The translations under genes were made by a program, and so were the position numbers. A stretch of 46,614 nt of DNA, taken from Alphaproteobacteria bacterium UBA3002 (GTDB lineage: Bacteria > Pseudomonadota > Alphaproteobacteria > Rickettsiales > UBA3002). A model generated the notes under the pieces. That model was not told where the DNA came from, ran no database searches, and saw only the letters and a program-made list of their open reading frames with translations. This document shows, one piece after another, positions 18,186 through 26,068 of this stretch (positions within the stretch are counted from its first letter, which is position 1; each line of letters begins with the position of its first letter). The stretch is taken from positions 1-46,614 of the forward strand of contig DDZS01000068.1 in the NCBI GenBank assembly GCA_002346425.1, given 5' to 3'.

Positions 18186-18547
18186 TACTCGCCGGTGAGC
18201 ATGATGGTTAATACGCGGGTGGTCACATCAGGATTGGTTGGGTCTTCTGATCCACATTCCATGCGGTTATCGTAATAATCAATCTTCCAGAAGAAGGAGT
18301 GGCCTGCCACTTCCACTTTACCGAAGTCATGCTCACCATGTGGATCATTTTCTTCGGTGAATGTATCGAACTCTGATACGGCGCGGAAGACTTGTATTTG
18401 TATTTCATCCGGCAGTGCGCTCACACCGCTGGTGGTCATTACTTTGCCGCCCCAATAAGTTTGGCGTAAGCGGTCATTGAGTGCGGCAATCATGCTGATT
18501 TGTGCGGCATGGTTGTCGGTTTCGTTGCTTATTTGTGTGTTTTCCAT
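18182..18547 (-). CDS. DUF3768 family protein
   Basis: A 121-residue acidic protein with the DUF3768 pattern: IAALNDRLRQTYWGGKVMTTSGV, then FTEENDPHGEHDFGKVEVAGHSFFWKIDYYD and TRVLTIMLTGEY. The family is common on alphaproteobacterial plasmids and prophages and has no assigned function. It is the only minus-strand gene inside the prophage, so it is probably transcribed separately from the 262-base spacer on its 5' side. Confidence 0.85.
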   Translation of the reverse strand: MENTQISNETDNHAAQISMIAALNDRLRQTYWGGKVMTTSGVSALPDEIQIQVFRAVSEFDTFTEENDPHGEHDFGKVEVAGHSFFWKIDYYDNRMECGSEDPTNPDVTTRVLTIMLTGEY

Positions 18548-18809
18548 CGGTTTTACCTCTTTTGGTTAGGGTTAAGCCTTCAAAGGATAACAGCCTGCAA
18601 GTGGCAATCAACGGTGTTTTCTGTTGTAAATCAACTGGTTGAGCAAGAATATATAAGCGGGTCCTTCCAACCCGACCCCTTACGGGTACGCAGCGAGCGC
18701 GGGAGTTTTCTAGCGCCAAATCCAAGAAGTCGGTTTCGTTTCGTTTTTTGGGTGGGTTCACTAACAATATCAACAACTTACAGAAACTTAAAAACGAAAT
18801 GGATGAGCT
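18548..18809. other. Divergent spacer between the DUF3768 gene and the ParB cassette
   Basis: These 262 bases separate the starts of two divergent genes, so promoters for both should lie here. I see a GC-rich block at about 18,660-18,715 with short inverted repeats (GGGT/ACCC around 18,659-18,689) set in AT-rich flanks. Short open frames on both strands cross it, but none has a start signal or a recognisable protein. No tRNA or integrase gene is visible. Confidence 0.45.
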
Positions 18810-19403
18810 ATGAAAGTAGAATTAGTGCCAATTAAAGAGGTTATTCCGTATGCGCGGAATCCTCGCATCAATACACATGCGGTTGAAAAGGTAGCCGCTT
18901 CGATCAAGGAGTTTGGCTTCCGCCAGCCAATAGTCACCGATGCAGAAAAAGTGATTGTGGCTGGTCATGTGCGCTTTGAAGCGGCCAAGCAGTTGGGCTT
19001 GAAGAAAGTGCCAATCCACATCGCCACTGAATTAACGCCGGAGCAAATTAAGGCGTATCGCATTACCGATAACCGCGTTGGTGAGGAGTCAGAATGGGAT
19101 AAAGCCCTGCTACAGCTCGAAATCACTGAACTGGATGATGCTGAATTTGATGCCGAGCTACTTGGCTTCAATGCTGAAGAATTGAAGGAGATTAAATCAT
19201 CGGTAGATGATCTGCTGGATGATGGTTTCAGTGAAGATGGTGAAAATGAGATTGAAGAAGCAGACACGACTGCCCGAATCGCCTCTTACAGCTTCACTAT
19301 TGAAAGAGAGCAATATCTCGATTGGATTGAAAAACTCAAACAGGAAGTTGGCTTCGAGAAAAAAGAAGTCATCGCTGAATTACAACGCAGGCTCGGATTA
19401 TGA
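18810..19403 (+). CDS. Phage ParB/sulfiredoxin-fold nuclease-like protein
   Basis: A 197-residue protein. Residues 1-100 are a ParB N-terminal-like domain: LVPIKEVIPYARNPRIN, then FGFRQPIV and the AGHVRFEAAK motif (G52, H53, R55), followed by TPEQIKAYRITDNRVGEESEW. The C-terminal acidic region ends in a small helical segment. Such domains in phages usually accompany DNA methyltransferases rather than partition. Its TGA overlaps the next ATG (ATGA at 19,400), starting a four-gene coupled cassette. Confidence 0.88.
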   Translation: MKVELVPIKEVIPYARNPRINTHAVEKVAASIKEFGFRQPIVTDAEKVIVAGHVRFEAAKQLGLKKVPIHIATELTPEQIKAYRITDNRVGEESEWDKALLQLEITELDDAEFDAELLGFNAEELKEIKSSVDDLLDDGFSEDGENEIEEADTTARIASYSFTIEREQYLDWIEKLKQEVGFEKKEVIAELQRRLGL

Positions 19404-20914
19404 AACTGGTAAACGTCACAGATATTGAGCCTTCAACGTATAACCCACGGGTGGCTGATCCGAAGCGGTTAGATTTGATTGAGCTATCCTTGCGTAAGTT
19501 AGGCTTCTTACTGCCGCTATATGCTACGCCGGATGGGGAGATTATCTCCGGCCACCAGCGTCATCATGTGGCCTGCCGTATGGGAGCAACCAAAGTGCCG
19601 GTGTTTACCACTAAGGCGATGGATTTAACCGAGCGTAAAGGCGTGAACGTGGTATTTAACCGCGCTACCAATGACCTTGGCCAGAGTGATACCGTAGCCA
19701 AAATTAATGATCAGTTGAAAGCTGCGGATGTGTTGAAGCTGGCAGAGAACGTGCCAGACAAAGAACCGGATAGCGATGCTTTCTATCCTTGCATGGATGT
19801 AAAGAATCATGCGATTGAGCCGTTTCTAAAAGCCAACCAACGGCGTTGGAAGAATTATGCACTGAATCTTGCCAAAACACTAAAACGCCGTGGCCTCTCC
19901 ATGCCAATCGTAGCTACGCGGGATTACCGCGTGGTTAATGGCATTGGCCGCTTGCAGCATTATGCTGAATTAGGCAAAACAGAGATTCCGGTGGTATTTG
20001 TATCAGACGAGGAAGGAAAACTGGCAGAAGCCATGCTGAATTACCTTTCGATGGATTTTGATATCCACCATCGTTACGAGGATCTATTACGCCATAATTC
20101 TTTCCGGCGGTTGCACCAGATACGCAACAATCTTGGGCGTGGTTTCATCTTTGCGGTGGCCGGTGATGCTACTTCTAAGAGCTTTGATGTAGCGGAAGCG
20201 AAAAACCGTGATCGCTGGATTAAAAAACATGGCCGCTGCGTATTAGATTTTGGTGCGGGGCATTTACATGAAACGCGCATCCTTCGTGGATTGGGCATTG
20301 CCGTTACACCGTTTGAGCCTTATCGGGTTACGGATGGTAACGATATTAACAAAACGGTCAGCATTGCTTTAACAGAAGAATTCTTAGAGGCGATTGGAAC
20401 GCAGCAGCTGCGCTACACCTCTATTTTCATTTCTAGCGTGTTGAACAGTGTGCCATTTCGTAAAGACCGAGAGCATATTGCCTGCATTTGCGCGGCTCTG
20501 GCGGATGAAAATACTCGGCTTTATGCGGTGGCATCAGCCAATAATCATATCAATATCAAGCAGCTGAATGGCTATCATTCACTCAATGAGAGGCAATCGA
20601 AAGGAGTGCTATTTCAGCTTGATTATGAAGATGGAATTACGCTGGGTGATATTGCCACTTCACCCAAGGTTCAAAAATACCATAGCCAGAAAGAATTCTA
20701 TGAATTGTTCAAGGAATTCTTCGATCTGGTGAAGGTGAATGAGAGCAATAGTAACGTGCAGGTAGTGTGCGCTAAACCAAAGAAAATAAATGCTAAAAGA
20801 TTAAAAGCAGCTCTCGAATTTGAGTTCGATTTACCTTATCCTGATGGCAGTCGGATGGGATTGGTAAAGCAAGCAAAACAAGCCTTTTCTAACCGGCTAG
20901 GAATTAAGCTATGA
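19400..20914 (+). CDS. Double ParB-domain protein with C-terminal methyltransferase-like domain
   Basis: A 504-residue protein in three parts. Residues 1-75 are a ParB-like domain (EPSTYNPRV, then ISGHQRHHVACRMG with G51, H52, R54). Residues about 135-205 are a second, more divergent ParB-like unit (RGLSMPIVATRDYRVVNGIG, then RLQHYAELGKTEIPVVFV). From about 275 the chain looks like a Rossmann methyltransferase: motif I VLDFGAGHLHETRIL (281-295) and an acidic residue after the second strand (E306). No DPPY or PCQ DNA-methyltransferase motif is seen, so the acceptor is unclear. It is coupled at both ends by ATGA overlaps. The exact architecture is unfamiliar to me. Confidence 0.8.
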   Translation: MKLVNVTDIEPSTYNPRVADPKRLDLIELSLRKLGFLLPLYATPDGEIISGHQRHHVACRMGATKVPVFTTKAMDLTERKGVNVVFNRATNDLGQSDTVAKINDQLKAADVLKLAENVPDKEPDSDAFYPCMDVKNHAIEPFLKANQRRWKNYALNLAKTLKRRGLSMPIVATRDYRVVNGIGRLQHYAELGKTEIPVVFVSDEEGKLAEAMLNYLSMDFDIHHRYEDLLRHNSFRRLHQIRNNLGRGFIFAVAGDATSKSFDVAEAKNRDRWIKKHGRCVLDFGAGHLHETRILRGLGIAVTPFEPYRVTDGNDINKTVSIALTEEFLEAIGTQQLRYTSIFISSVLNSVPFRKDREHIACICAALADENTRLYAVASANNHINIKQLNGYHSLNERQSKGVLFQLDYEDGITLGDIATSPKVQKYHSQKEFYELFKEFFDLVKVNESNSNVQVVCAKPKKINAKRLKAALEFEFDLPYPDGSRMGLVKQAKQAFSNRLGIKL

Positions 20915-21333
20915 TTATTTTACTCGATCTAAATTACACGTTGGTTGCCAACAGCCGTGAAAAACATAAACCCTTCGCCTTGCAAATACAGCATGAGATT
21001 TACCGCGAATGGTTAGCGAGTCTGGTTGCGCCTTATCATACTATCATGATGACAGCGCGGCCGGAGAAGCACAAACAAGCTACGCTGGATAGCTTATACT
21101 TCAAGACCGGCTGGATTCCACAGGAAGCGCATTTTAATCGCTATTTCAAACCGCCGCATATTGCAAAGCGGATCATGCTTCAGGAGCTGGTTTTCCCCGC
21201 ACATGGTGAGAACGGTAAGCAATATCTGGCAATTGAAAGCAACCCGCGAACGCAAGCGATGTATGCCGAGTACGGCATACCCTCAATCAAAGTATGTGAG
21301 AATGAAGAATGGAAAACACTACCGACACCTTAG
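20911..21333 (+). CDS. HAD-like phosphatase-fold protein with altered motif I
   Basis: A 140-residue protein whose opening MIILLDLNYTLVANS aligns with HAD motif I, and whose TIMMTARPEKH is motif II (T48). Motif I reads D6-L-N8-Y-T10, so the usual second aspartate (general acid/base) is asparagine. A later QYLAIESNPRTQAMYAEYGI resembles the motif IV region with Glu/Asn instead of the paired Asp. It may be a slow or inactive phosphatase, or act on another substrate. Its start overlaps the preceding stop (ATGA), tying it to the ParB-methyltransferase gene. Confidence 0.75.
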   Translation: MIILLDLNYTLVANSREKHKPFALQIQHEIYREWLASLVAPYHTIMMTARPEKHKQATLDSLYFKTGWIPQEAHFNRYFKPPHIAKRIMLQELVFPAHGENGKQYLAIESNPRTQAMYAEYGIPSIKVCENEEWKTLPTP

Positions 21334-21983
21334 ACATTCCCAAGGAATGGACGTTTGAGAACGCCAGTGTCGCCAGTAGTTTTAACCAGCATGTAAGAGA
21401 ACAGTTGCCATGGTATGATTTGGTGACCGGCGCGGTGACGCATATTGCTCGGCATTACATACCGCAAAATGGGCTGGTGTATGATATCGGCGCATCCACC
21501 GGCAACATTGGTAAAGCCCTTGAACCAGCGTTAAAGCAGCGTCATGCGCGGCTGATACCCATTGAGCCGAGTGCAGAGATGTGCGCTAAATATACTGGAC
21601 CCGGCAAAGAAAATCTTATGCAGGTGGATGCTTGTCATTTTCCTTATGAGCCATTCGATGTGGCCATTTGCCACTTAGTAATGATGTTTATGCCAGTGCA
21701 TGAAAGACCGGCATTTGTGGCCAGTTTAAGAAAATCACTCAAGCCGGGTGGCGCAATTGTCATTGTCGATAAATGCGAGGCAGCAACCGGCTATCAGGCT
21801 ACTGTGCTTTGGCGATTAACGCTGGCTGGCAAAGTAGCGGCGGGTGTTTTGCCAGAGCATATTATTGCCAAAGAATTATCACTCGGCGGGGTACAGCGTC
21901 CACTTGACCCTTCTATACTCGGAGAAGATGCACAGGAATGGTTTCGGTTTGGAGAATTTGCGGGGTGGATCATCACGTCATGA
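21309..21983 (+). CDS. Class I SAM-dependent methyltransferase, CmoA-like
   Basis: A 224-residue protein: an N-terminal FENASVASSFNQHVREQLPWYDLV helix region resembling CmoA, SAM motif I VYDIGASTGNIGKAL (57-71), the acidic end of strand two in IPIEPSAEM, and motif IV-like FDVAICHLVMMFMPVHER. The strongest resemblance is to the carboxy-SAM synthase/tRNA-modifying group, but SAM versus carboxy-SAM chemistry cannot be settled by eye. It overlaps the HAD gene by 25 bases and ends 12 bases before the terminase small subunit. Confidence 0.8.
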   Translation: MENTTDTLDIPKEWTFENASVASSFNQHVREQLPWYDLVTGAVTHIARHYIPQNGLVYDIGASTGNIGKALEPALKQRHARLIPIEPSAEMCAKYTGPGKENLMQVDACHFPYEPFDVAICHLVMMFMPVHERPAFVASLRKSLKPGGAIVIVDKCEAATGYQATVLWRLTLAGKVAAGVLPEHIIAKELSLGGVQRPLDPSILGEDAQEWFRFGEFAGWIITS

Positions 21984-21995
21984 CAGGAAACCTAA

Positions 21996-22586
21996 ATGCA
22001 AATTCTTCACAAAGTTGCGGTTATTGCCAAGTTTCTAAACCTGACCGACAGGCGGGTGCAGCAGCTGGCGCGGGATGGGATTATTCCCAAGCCCGAAAAG
22101 GGCAAATATGACCTGATACGCTGCGTCCAGAAGTATGTGCATTATCTGCAAGAAAGAGCTTATGGAACAGGTGAAACACCAAGTGACACTTACCGAGAAC
22201 GAGCGCGGTTAATCAAAGCGCAAGCTGATAAAACTGAAATAGAAGTAGCTACCATGCGTAATCAGCTGGTGCTGCTGGATATCGTGGAAGCTGACTGGAT
22301 GAAACAGGTTGCGGCCTGCCGGATGAAGCTATTGGCCTTGCCAAGCAAAACCGCCTTTGAAATCGCCGCATTAGAAAATCCCACAGAAATCGAAAGGTTT
22401 CTGAAACGAACTATCTATGAGGCGCTAAGTGAACTCGCAGACGACAACGGAGAAATACAGCCAGCTAAAGCAAAACGTAAGAAAGCTGTGGACACCCCCG
22501 CCAGAGCTAAACGTAAGCCAGTGGGCAGACCAGCATCGAAAGCTAAGTCCGGAAGCAAGCGCCGAACCCGGAAGGTGGAGGACTGA
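21996..22586 (+). CDS. Terminase small subunit, Nu1-like
   Basis: A 196-residue protein. Residues 1-45 form a winged-helix DNA-recognition domain (KVAVIAKFLNLTDRRVQQLARDGII). Next comes the ERARLIKAQADKTEIEVATMRNQLV helix of lambda Nu1-type subunits, and a Lys/Arg-rich tail from about 155. It should recognise the packaging site and dock onto the large subunit. The basic tail is encoded in the stretch that also carries the start of the large-subunit gene in another frame. Confidence 0.87.
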   Translation: MQILHKVAVIAKFLNLTDRRVQQLARDGIIPKPEKGKYDLIRCVQKYVHYLQERAYGTGETPSDTYRERARLIKAQADKTEIEVATMRNQLVLLDIVEADWMKQVAACRMKLLALPSKTAFEIAALENPTEIERFLKRTIYEALSELADDNGEIQPAKAKRKKAVDTPARAKRKPVGRPASKAKSGSKRRTRKVED

Positions 22587-24261
22587 CCGCGCACCCTATC
22601 AGCGCGGTATGATGGATGCAGTAAATGAAGTTGGGGTGCGTGAGGTGGTATTCATGACCTCAGCGCAGATTGGAAAAACGGAAATCCTGAATAATATTCT
22701 GGGTTATTTCGTACACCAAGACCCTGCGCCCATCCTGTTTATTCAGCCCACGCTGGATATGGCAGAGGCTTGGAGTAAAGACCGGCTTGCGCCGATGATA
22801 CGCGATACCGATGCACTCACCGGATTATTCCGGGATGCAAAAACGCGCAATAGTGACAATACGCTACTGCATAAGAAATTTACCGGCGGTCACTTAACGA
22901 TGGCTGGTGCTAATAGCCCATCATCACTGGCAAGTCGCCCGATACGAATTGTGCTGCTGGATGAGGAAGACCGCTATCCAGTATCGGCTGGTAGTGAAGG
23001 TGATCCGGGTTCATTGGCTCAAAAGCGTACTACCACTTTTTGGAATCGCCTGCTGGTATCAGCCAGCACGCCCACGGTGGAGGATGAAAGCAAGATTGAA
23101 GCGCGGTATCAGCAAAGTGATCAGCGCAAATATTATGTGCCATGCCCTGCTTGCGATGCAACGCAGGTATTGAGCTGGCAGCAAATAAAGTTTGAGAAAG
23201 GAAAACCTGAAACCACTTGCTACGAATGCGAAAACTGCAAGGAACGGCTGACGGATGCACAAAAGCCGTGGATGCTTACTCACGGTGAATGGGTGGCAGA
23301 AGCAGCGTTTAATGGCTCAATCGGCTTTCATATCTCGGAGCTATACAGTCCGTGGGTGCGCTGGGCTGAAATGGTGGAGAATTTTCTCAAAGCCAAACGC
23401 CTGCCGGAAACGCTCAAAGTTTGGGTTAATACCTCGCTCGGTGAAACATGGAAGGAAGCAACCGAAGGCATTGATCCATCCGGCCTACTCAAACGTAAAG
23501 AGAACTGGGGAAGAATCGCACCGGAAGAAGTGGTGGTGATTACGGCCGGTGTTGATGTGCAAGATGATCGGCTGGAAGCTGAAGTTATTGGCTGGGGCAT
23601 TGGTCAGGAAAGCTGGTCGTTGCAATACCATGTGCTGCATGGTGATCCGGCACAGGCAAAGCTATGGGAAGATTTAGATAACGTACTCGGCCAAACGATA
23701 AAAACGGTTGATGGTCGCACATTATCGGTGGGGGCTGCTTGTGTAGATACGGGCGGTCACTTCACACAGAAAGTTTATGAATACTGCAAAGCGCGGGAAT
23801 ATCGCCGCATTTACGCGATAAAGGGTGCATCACAGATTGGTAAACCGCTGGTAAGTAAATTCAGCAAAGCAAATAAACTGCGGGTGAAACTGTTCTCTAT
23901 TGGTACAGATACCGCCAAGCAGATGATTTACTCACGGCTAAAAATACACCAGCCGGGACCCGGCTACTGTCATTTTCCTTCGGATTACCCAGAGGAGTAT
24001 TTCAAGCAGCTGACGGCCGAGCGTATTCAGACCAAGTTTATCAATGGTCACCCAACACGGATATGGGTGCTGGCTAAAGGCAGACGCAATGAGGCGTTGG
24101 ATTGCAGGGTATATGGCTTAACTGCCCTTCATATTCTGAATCCGAATTTAGATGCGCTGGCACAAGACCAGGAACGCGAGAAATTGAAACAAAAAGAAGA
24201 CCAACCGGCCGAACCAAAAGCCAATGAATGGATGGGCTATGAGGATTGGAATTTTAGTTAG
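22429..24261 (+). CDS. Terminase large subunit, GpA family
   Basis: A 610-residue protein of the lambda gpA family. It shows the opening NVSQWADQHRKLSPEASAEPGRW, a Walker A-like SAQIGKTE, Walker B-like IRIVLLDEED, a four-cysteine cluster (CPAC, CYECENC) and the nuclease-domain aspartates in ITAGVDVQDDRLE and ACVDTGGHF. It is the ATPase and nuclease that cuts and packages DNA. The GTG start at 22,429 is supported by GAGG at 22,419-22,422; no in-frame ATG precedes the conserved region. This makes a 158-base out-of-frame overlap with the small-subunit gene. Confidence 0.93.
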   Translation: MNSQTTTEKYSQLKQNVRKLWTPPPELNVSQWADQHRKLSPEASAEPGRWRTDRAPYQRGMMDAVNEVGVREVVFMTSAQIGKTEILNNILGYFVHQDPAPILFIQPTLDMAEAWSKDRLAPMIRDTDALTGLFRDAKTRNSDNTLLHKKFTGGHLTMAGANSPSSLASRPIRIVLLDEEDRYPVSAGSEGDPGSLAQKRTTTFWNRLLVSASTPTVEDESKIEARYQQSDQRKYYVPCPACDATQVLSWQQIKFEKGKPETTCYECENCKERLTDAQKPWMLTHGEWVAEAAFNGSIGFHISELYSPWVRWAEMVENFLKAKRLPETLKVWVNTSLGETWKEATEGIDPSGLLKRKENWGRIAPEEVVVITAGVDVQDDRLEAEVIGWGIGQESWSLQYHVLHGDPAQAKLWEDLDNVLGQTIKTVDGRTLSVGAACVDTGGHFTQKVYEYCKAREYRRIYAIKGASQIGKPLVSKFSKANKLRVKLFSIGTDTAKQMIYSRLKIHQPGPGYCHFPSDYPEEYFKQLTAERIQTKFINGHPTRIWVLAKGRRNEALDCRVYGLTALHILNPNLDALAQDQEREKLKQKEDQPAEPKANEWMGYEDWNFS

Positions 24262-24267
24262 GAGATC

Positions 24268-24498
24268 ATGATGGCATTAACATTATCACAAGCACAAACC
24301 GCGCTGGATGCGTGGATTGCCGCAGACCTCGCAGTTGCCAAGGGGCAAAGCTACACCATGAATGGCCGTAGCTTGACGATGGCCAACGTGAAGGAAGTAC
24401 GCGAGCAGATTCTTTATTGGGAACGCCGCGTATCAGCATTTGAACAAACAATTCAACAAAATCAACAAGCAGCATTGGCGGATTTCAGCGATGGTTAA
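24268..24498 (+). CDS. gpW/DUF6148-like head completion protein
   Basis: A 76-residue helical protein (LTLSQAQTALDAWIAADLAV, then KGQSYTMNGRSLTMANVKEV, then EQILYWERRV). Size, helix-hairpin-helix layout and location between terminase and portal match lambda gpW, which sits under the portal and joins head to tail. GGAG at 24,261-24,264 precedes ATG 24,268; a second ATG follows immediately. It overlaps the portal start by 8 bases. Confidence 0.82.
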   Translation: MMALTLSQAQTALDAWIAADLAVAKGQSYTMNGRSLTMANVKEVREQILYWERRVSAFEQTIQQNQQAALADFSDG

Positions 24499-26068
24499 TA
24501 TCTTAGATAAAGCAATTGAAGCGGTATCGCCGGAGGCGGCGGTCCGTAGGCAAACAGCGAGAAAAGTGCTTGAGGTACAACGTGCCTATGAAGCAGCGCA
24601 ACCTTCTCGCCTTCGTAAGCGTAAAACCGATGCTGGTAGTGGTGATGCCATTATTGAACGTGCTGGCGAATCACTACGCCTTCAAGCACGGCATTTGGAT
24701 GAGAACCATGACCTTGCCGGTGGTGTGCTGGATTGCCTCGTCAATAATGTTGTTGGCCGTGGAATTACTGTTGAGCCGCAAGTGAAACTCAAAAATGGTG
24801 AGTTGGCCAAACCGATTAATGATCAGCTGCTGGAGTTATGGGAAGAATGGATACGCTATCCCGAAGTTACGTGGGAATGTCACTGGAATCATTTGCTGAG
24901 GATTGTTGCGCGGCATTGGTTTCGTGATGGTGAAGTGTTGCTTAAGCATGTGGAAGGCTTATCGCGTACCGTTGATCACGGCACCATTGTGCCTTACTCA
25001 CTGGAATTAATCGAAGCTGACTTTTTGCCCTTCGAGTTAAATGATCAGAAAAAAGGTATTATCCACGGTGTAGAGAAAAACGCATGGCGCAAGCCTCGCG
25101 CTTATTACCTGTATAAAGAACATCCGGGCAATCCACATACGCTGGTGCTGAGGCAAGATACCAAACGCATCGATGCTGATAAAGTCATGCACTTGAAAAT
25201 CACCAAGCGTATCAGCCAAACACGCGGTGTATCCGTATTTGCCAATGTGCTAACGCGGCTGGAGGATATCAAGGATTACGAAGTGTCAGAGCGATTGGCC
25301 GCGAAAGTTGCCGCCAGCATCTGCGCCTATATCCGTAAAAGCCTCGATGGTCCAACTAGCGGTGTGCAAGTAGATGATACCGGCAACCGGCTCATGAAAA
25401 TGCAGCCCGGAATGATTTTCGATAACCTGCTTCCGGGTGAGGAAGTTGGCATGATTGATAGTAACCGCCCCAATACGATGTTGGAGCAATTCCGTAACAG
25501 CCAAATGCGAGCTATTGCCGCTGGTACAAGCACCAGCTTTTCTTCGATATCGAAAGATTATAATGGCACTTATTCGGCGCAGCGGCAGGAGTTGGTGGAG
25601 CAATCCGTCCATTATGCAGTGTTGCGCGAGTATTTCATTGAGCGTTGCGTTCGGCCGGTATGGGAACGGTTTGTTGATATGGCAATCCTCTCCGGCCAGC
25701 TGGAGCTACCCAAAACCAAACTAAATCCGCGCACCTTGAAAAAAGCTGGATTCCAAGGACCAGTGATGCCGTGGATTGATCCGCAAAAAGAAGTAACCGC
25801 CGAGGAGAAAGCGGTTGCTGCTGGCTTTAAATCACGCGCTCAGGTTATCCGCGAGCGTGGCGGCAATCCTCAAGACACGTTCGAGCAAATCAAGCTGGAG
25901 CGTGAGGAAGAAGATGATGCCGGAATAATTTTCTCCACCAACGTCAATTCAAAAACCACTAACGAAACCAAAGGAGATAGCGATGCCTCAGAAAGCAAAG
26001 AAGGAAGCGAAGCCGGAAACGGAAACGCACAGCCGGATGAATCCGGAGATACTGACACGGACGATTGA
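24491..26068 (+). CDS. Phage portal protein, lambda gpB family
   Basis: A 525-residue protein. Family features are IIERAGESLRLQARHLDENHDLAGGVLDCLVNNVVGRGI near the N-terminus, RHWFRDGEVLL, VMHLKITKRISQTRGVS and SSISKDYNGTYSAQRQELVEQ in the stem/crown region. The portal forms the dodecameric DNA gate at one capsid vertex. The C-terminus is acidic and Asp/Glu-rich. ATG 24,491 is chosen because the MVNILDKAIEAVSPEAAVRR opening is the family start. It overlaps the next gene by 86 bases. Confidence 0.92.
   Translation: MVNILDKAIEAVSPEAAVRRQTARKVLEVQRAYEAAQPSRLRKRKTDAGSGDAIIERAGESLRLQARHLDENHDLAGGVLDCLVNNVVGRGITVEPQVKLKNGELAKPINDQLLELWEEWIRYPEVTWECHWNHLLRIVARHWFRDGEVLLKHVEGLSRTVDHGTIVPYSLELIEADFLPFELNDQKKGIIHGVEKNAWRKPRAYYLYKEHPGNPHTLVLRQDTKRIDADKVMHLKITKRISQTRGVSVFANVLTRLEDIKDYEVSERLAAKVAASICAYIRKSLDGPTSGVQVDDTGNRLMKMQPGMIFDNLLPGEEVGMIDSNRPNTMLEQFRNSQMRAIAAGTSTSFSSISKDYNGTYSAQRQELVEQSVHYAVLREYFIERCVRPVWERFVDMAILSGQLELPKTKLNPRTLKKAGFQGPVMPWIDPQKEVTAEEKAVAAGFKSRAQVIRERGGNPQDTFEQIKLEREEEDDAGIIFSTNVNSKTTNETKGDSDASESKEGSEAGNGNAQPDESGDTDTDD

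Noticed and set aside
18474..18835. Short open frames on both strands across the DUF3768/ParB spacer
   Set aside because: No ribosome-binding site, low-complexity translation, and they overlap supported gene starts.
18810..20914. Plasmid partition (parAB) system
   Set aside because: No ParA ATPase, the ParB-like proteins lack the helix-turn-helix and dimer domains, and the genes lie in a phage packaging operon.
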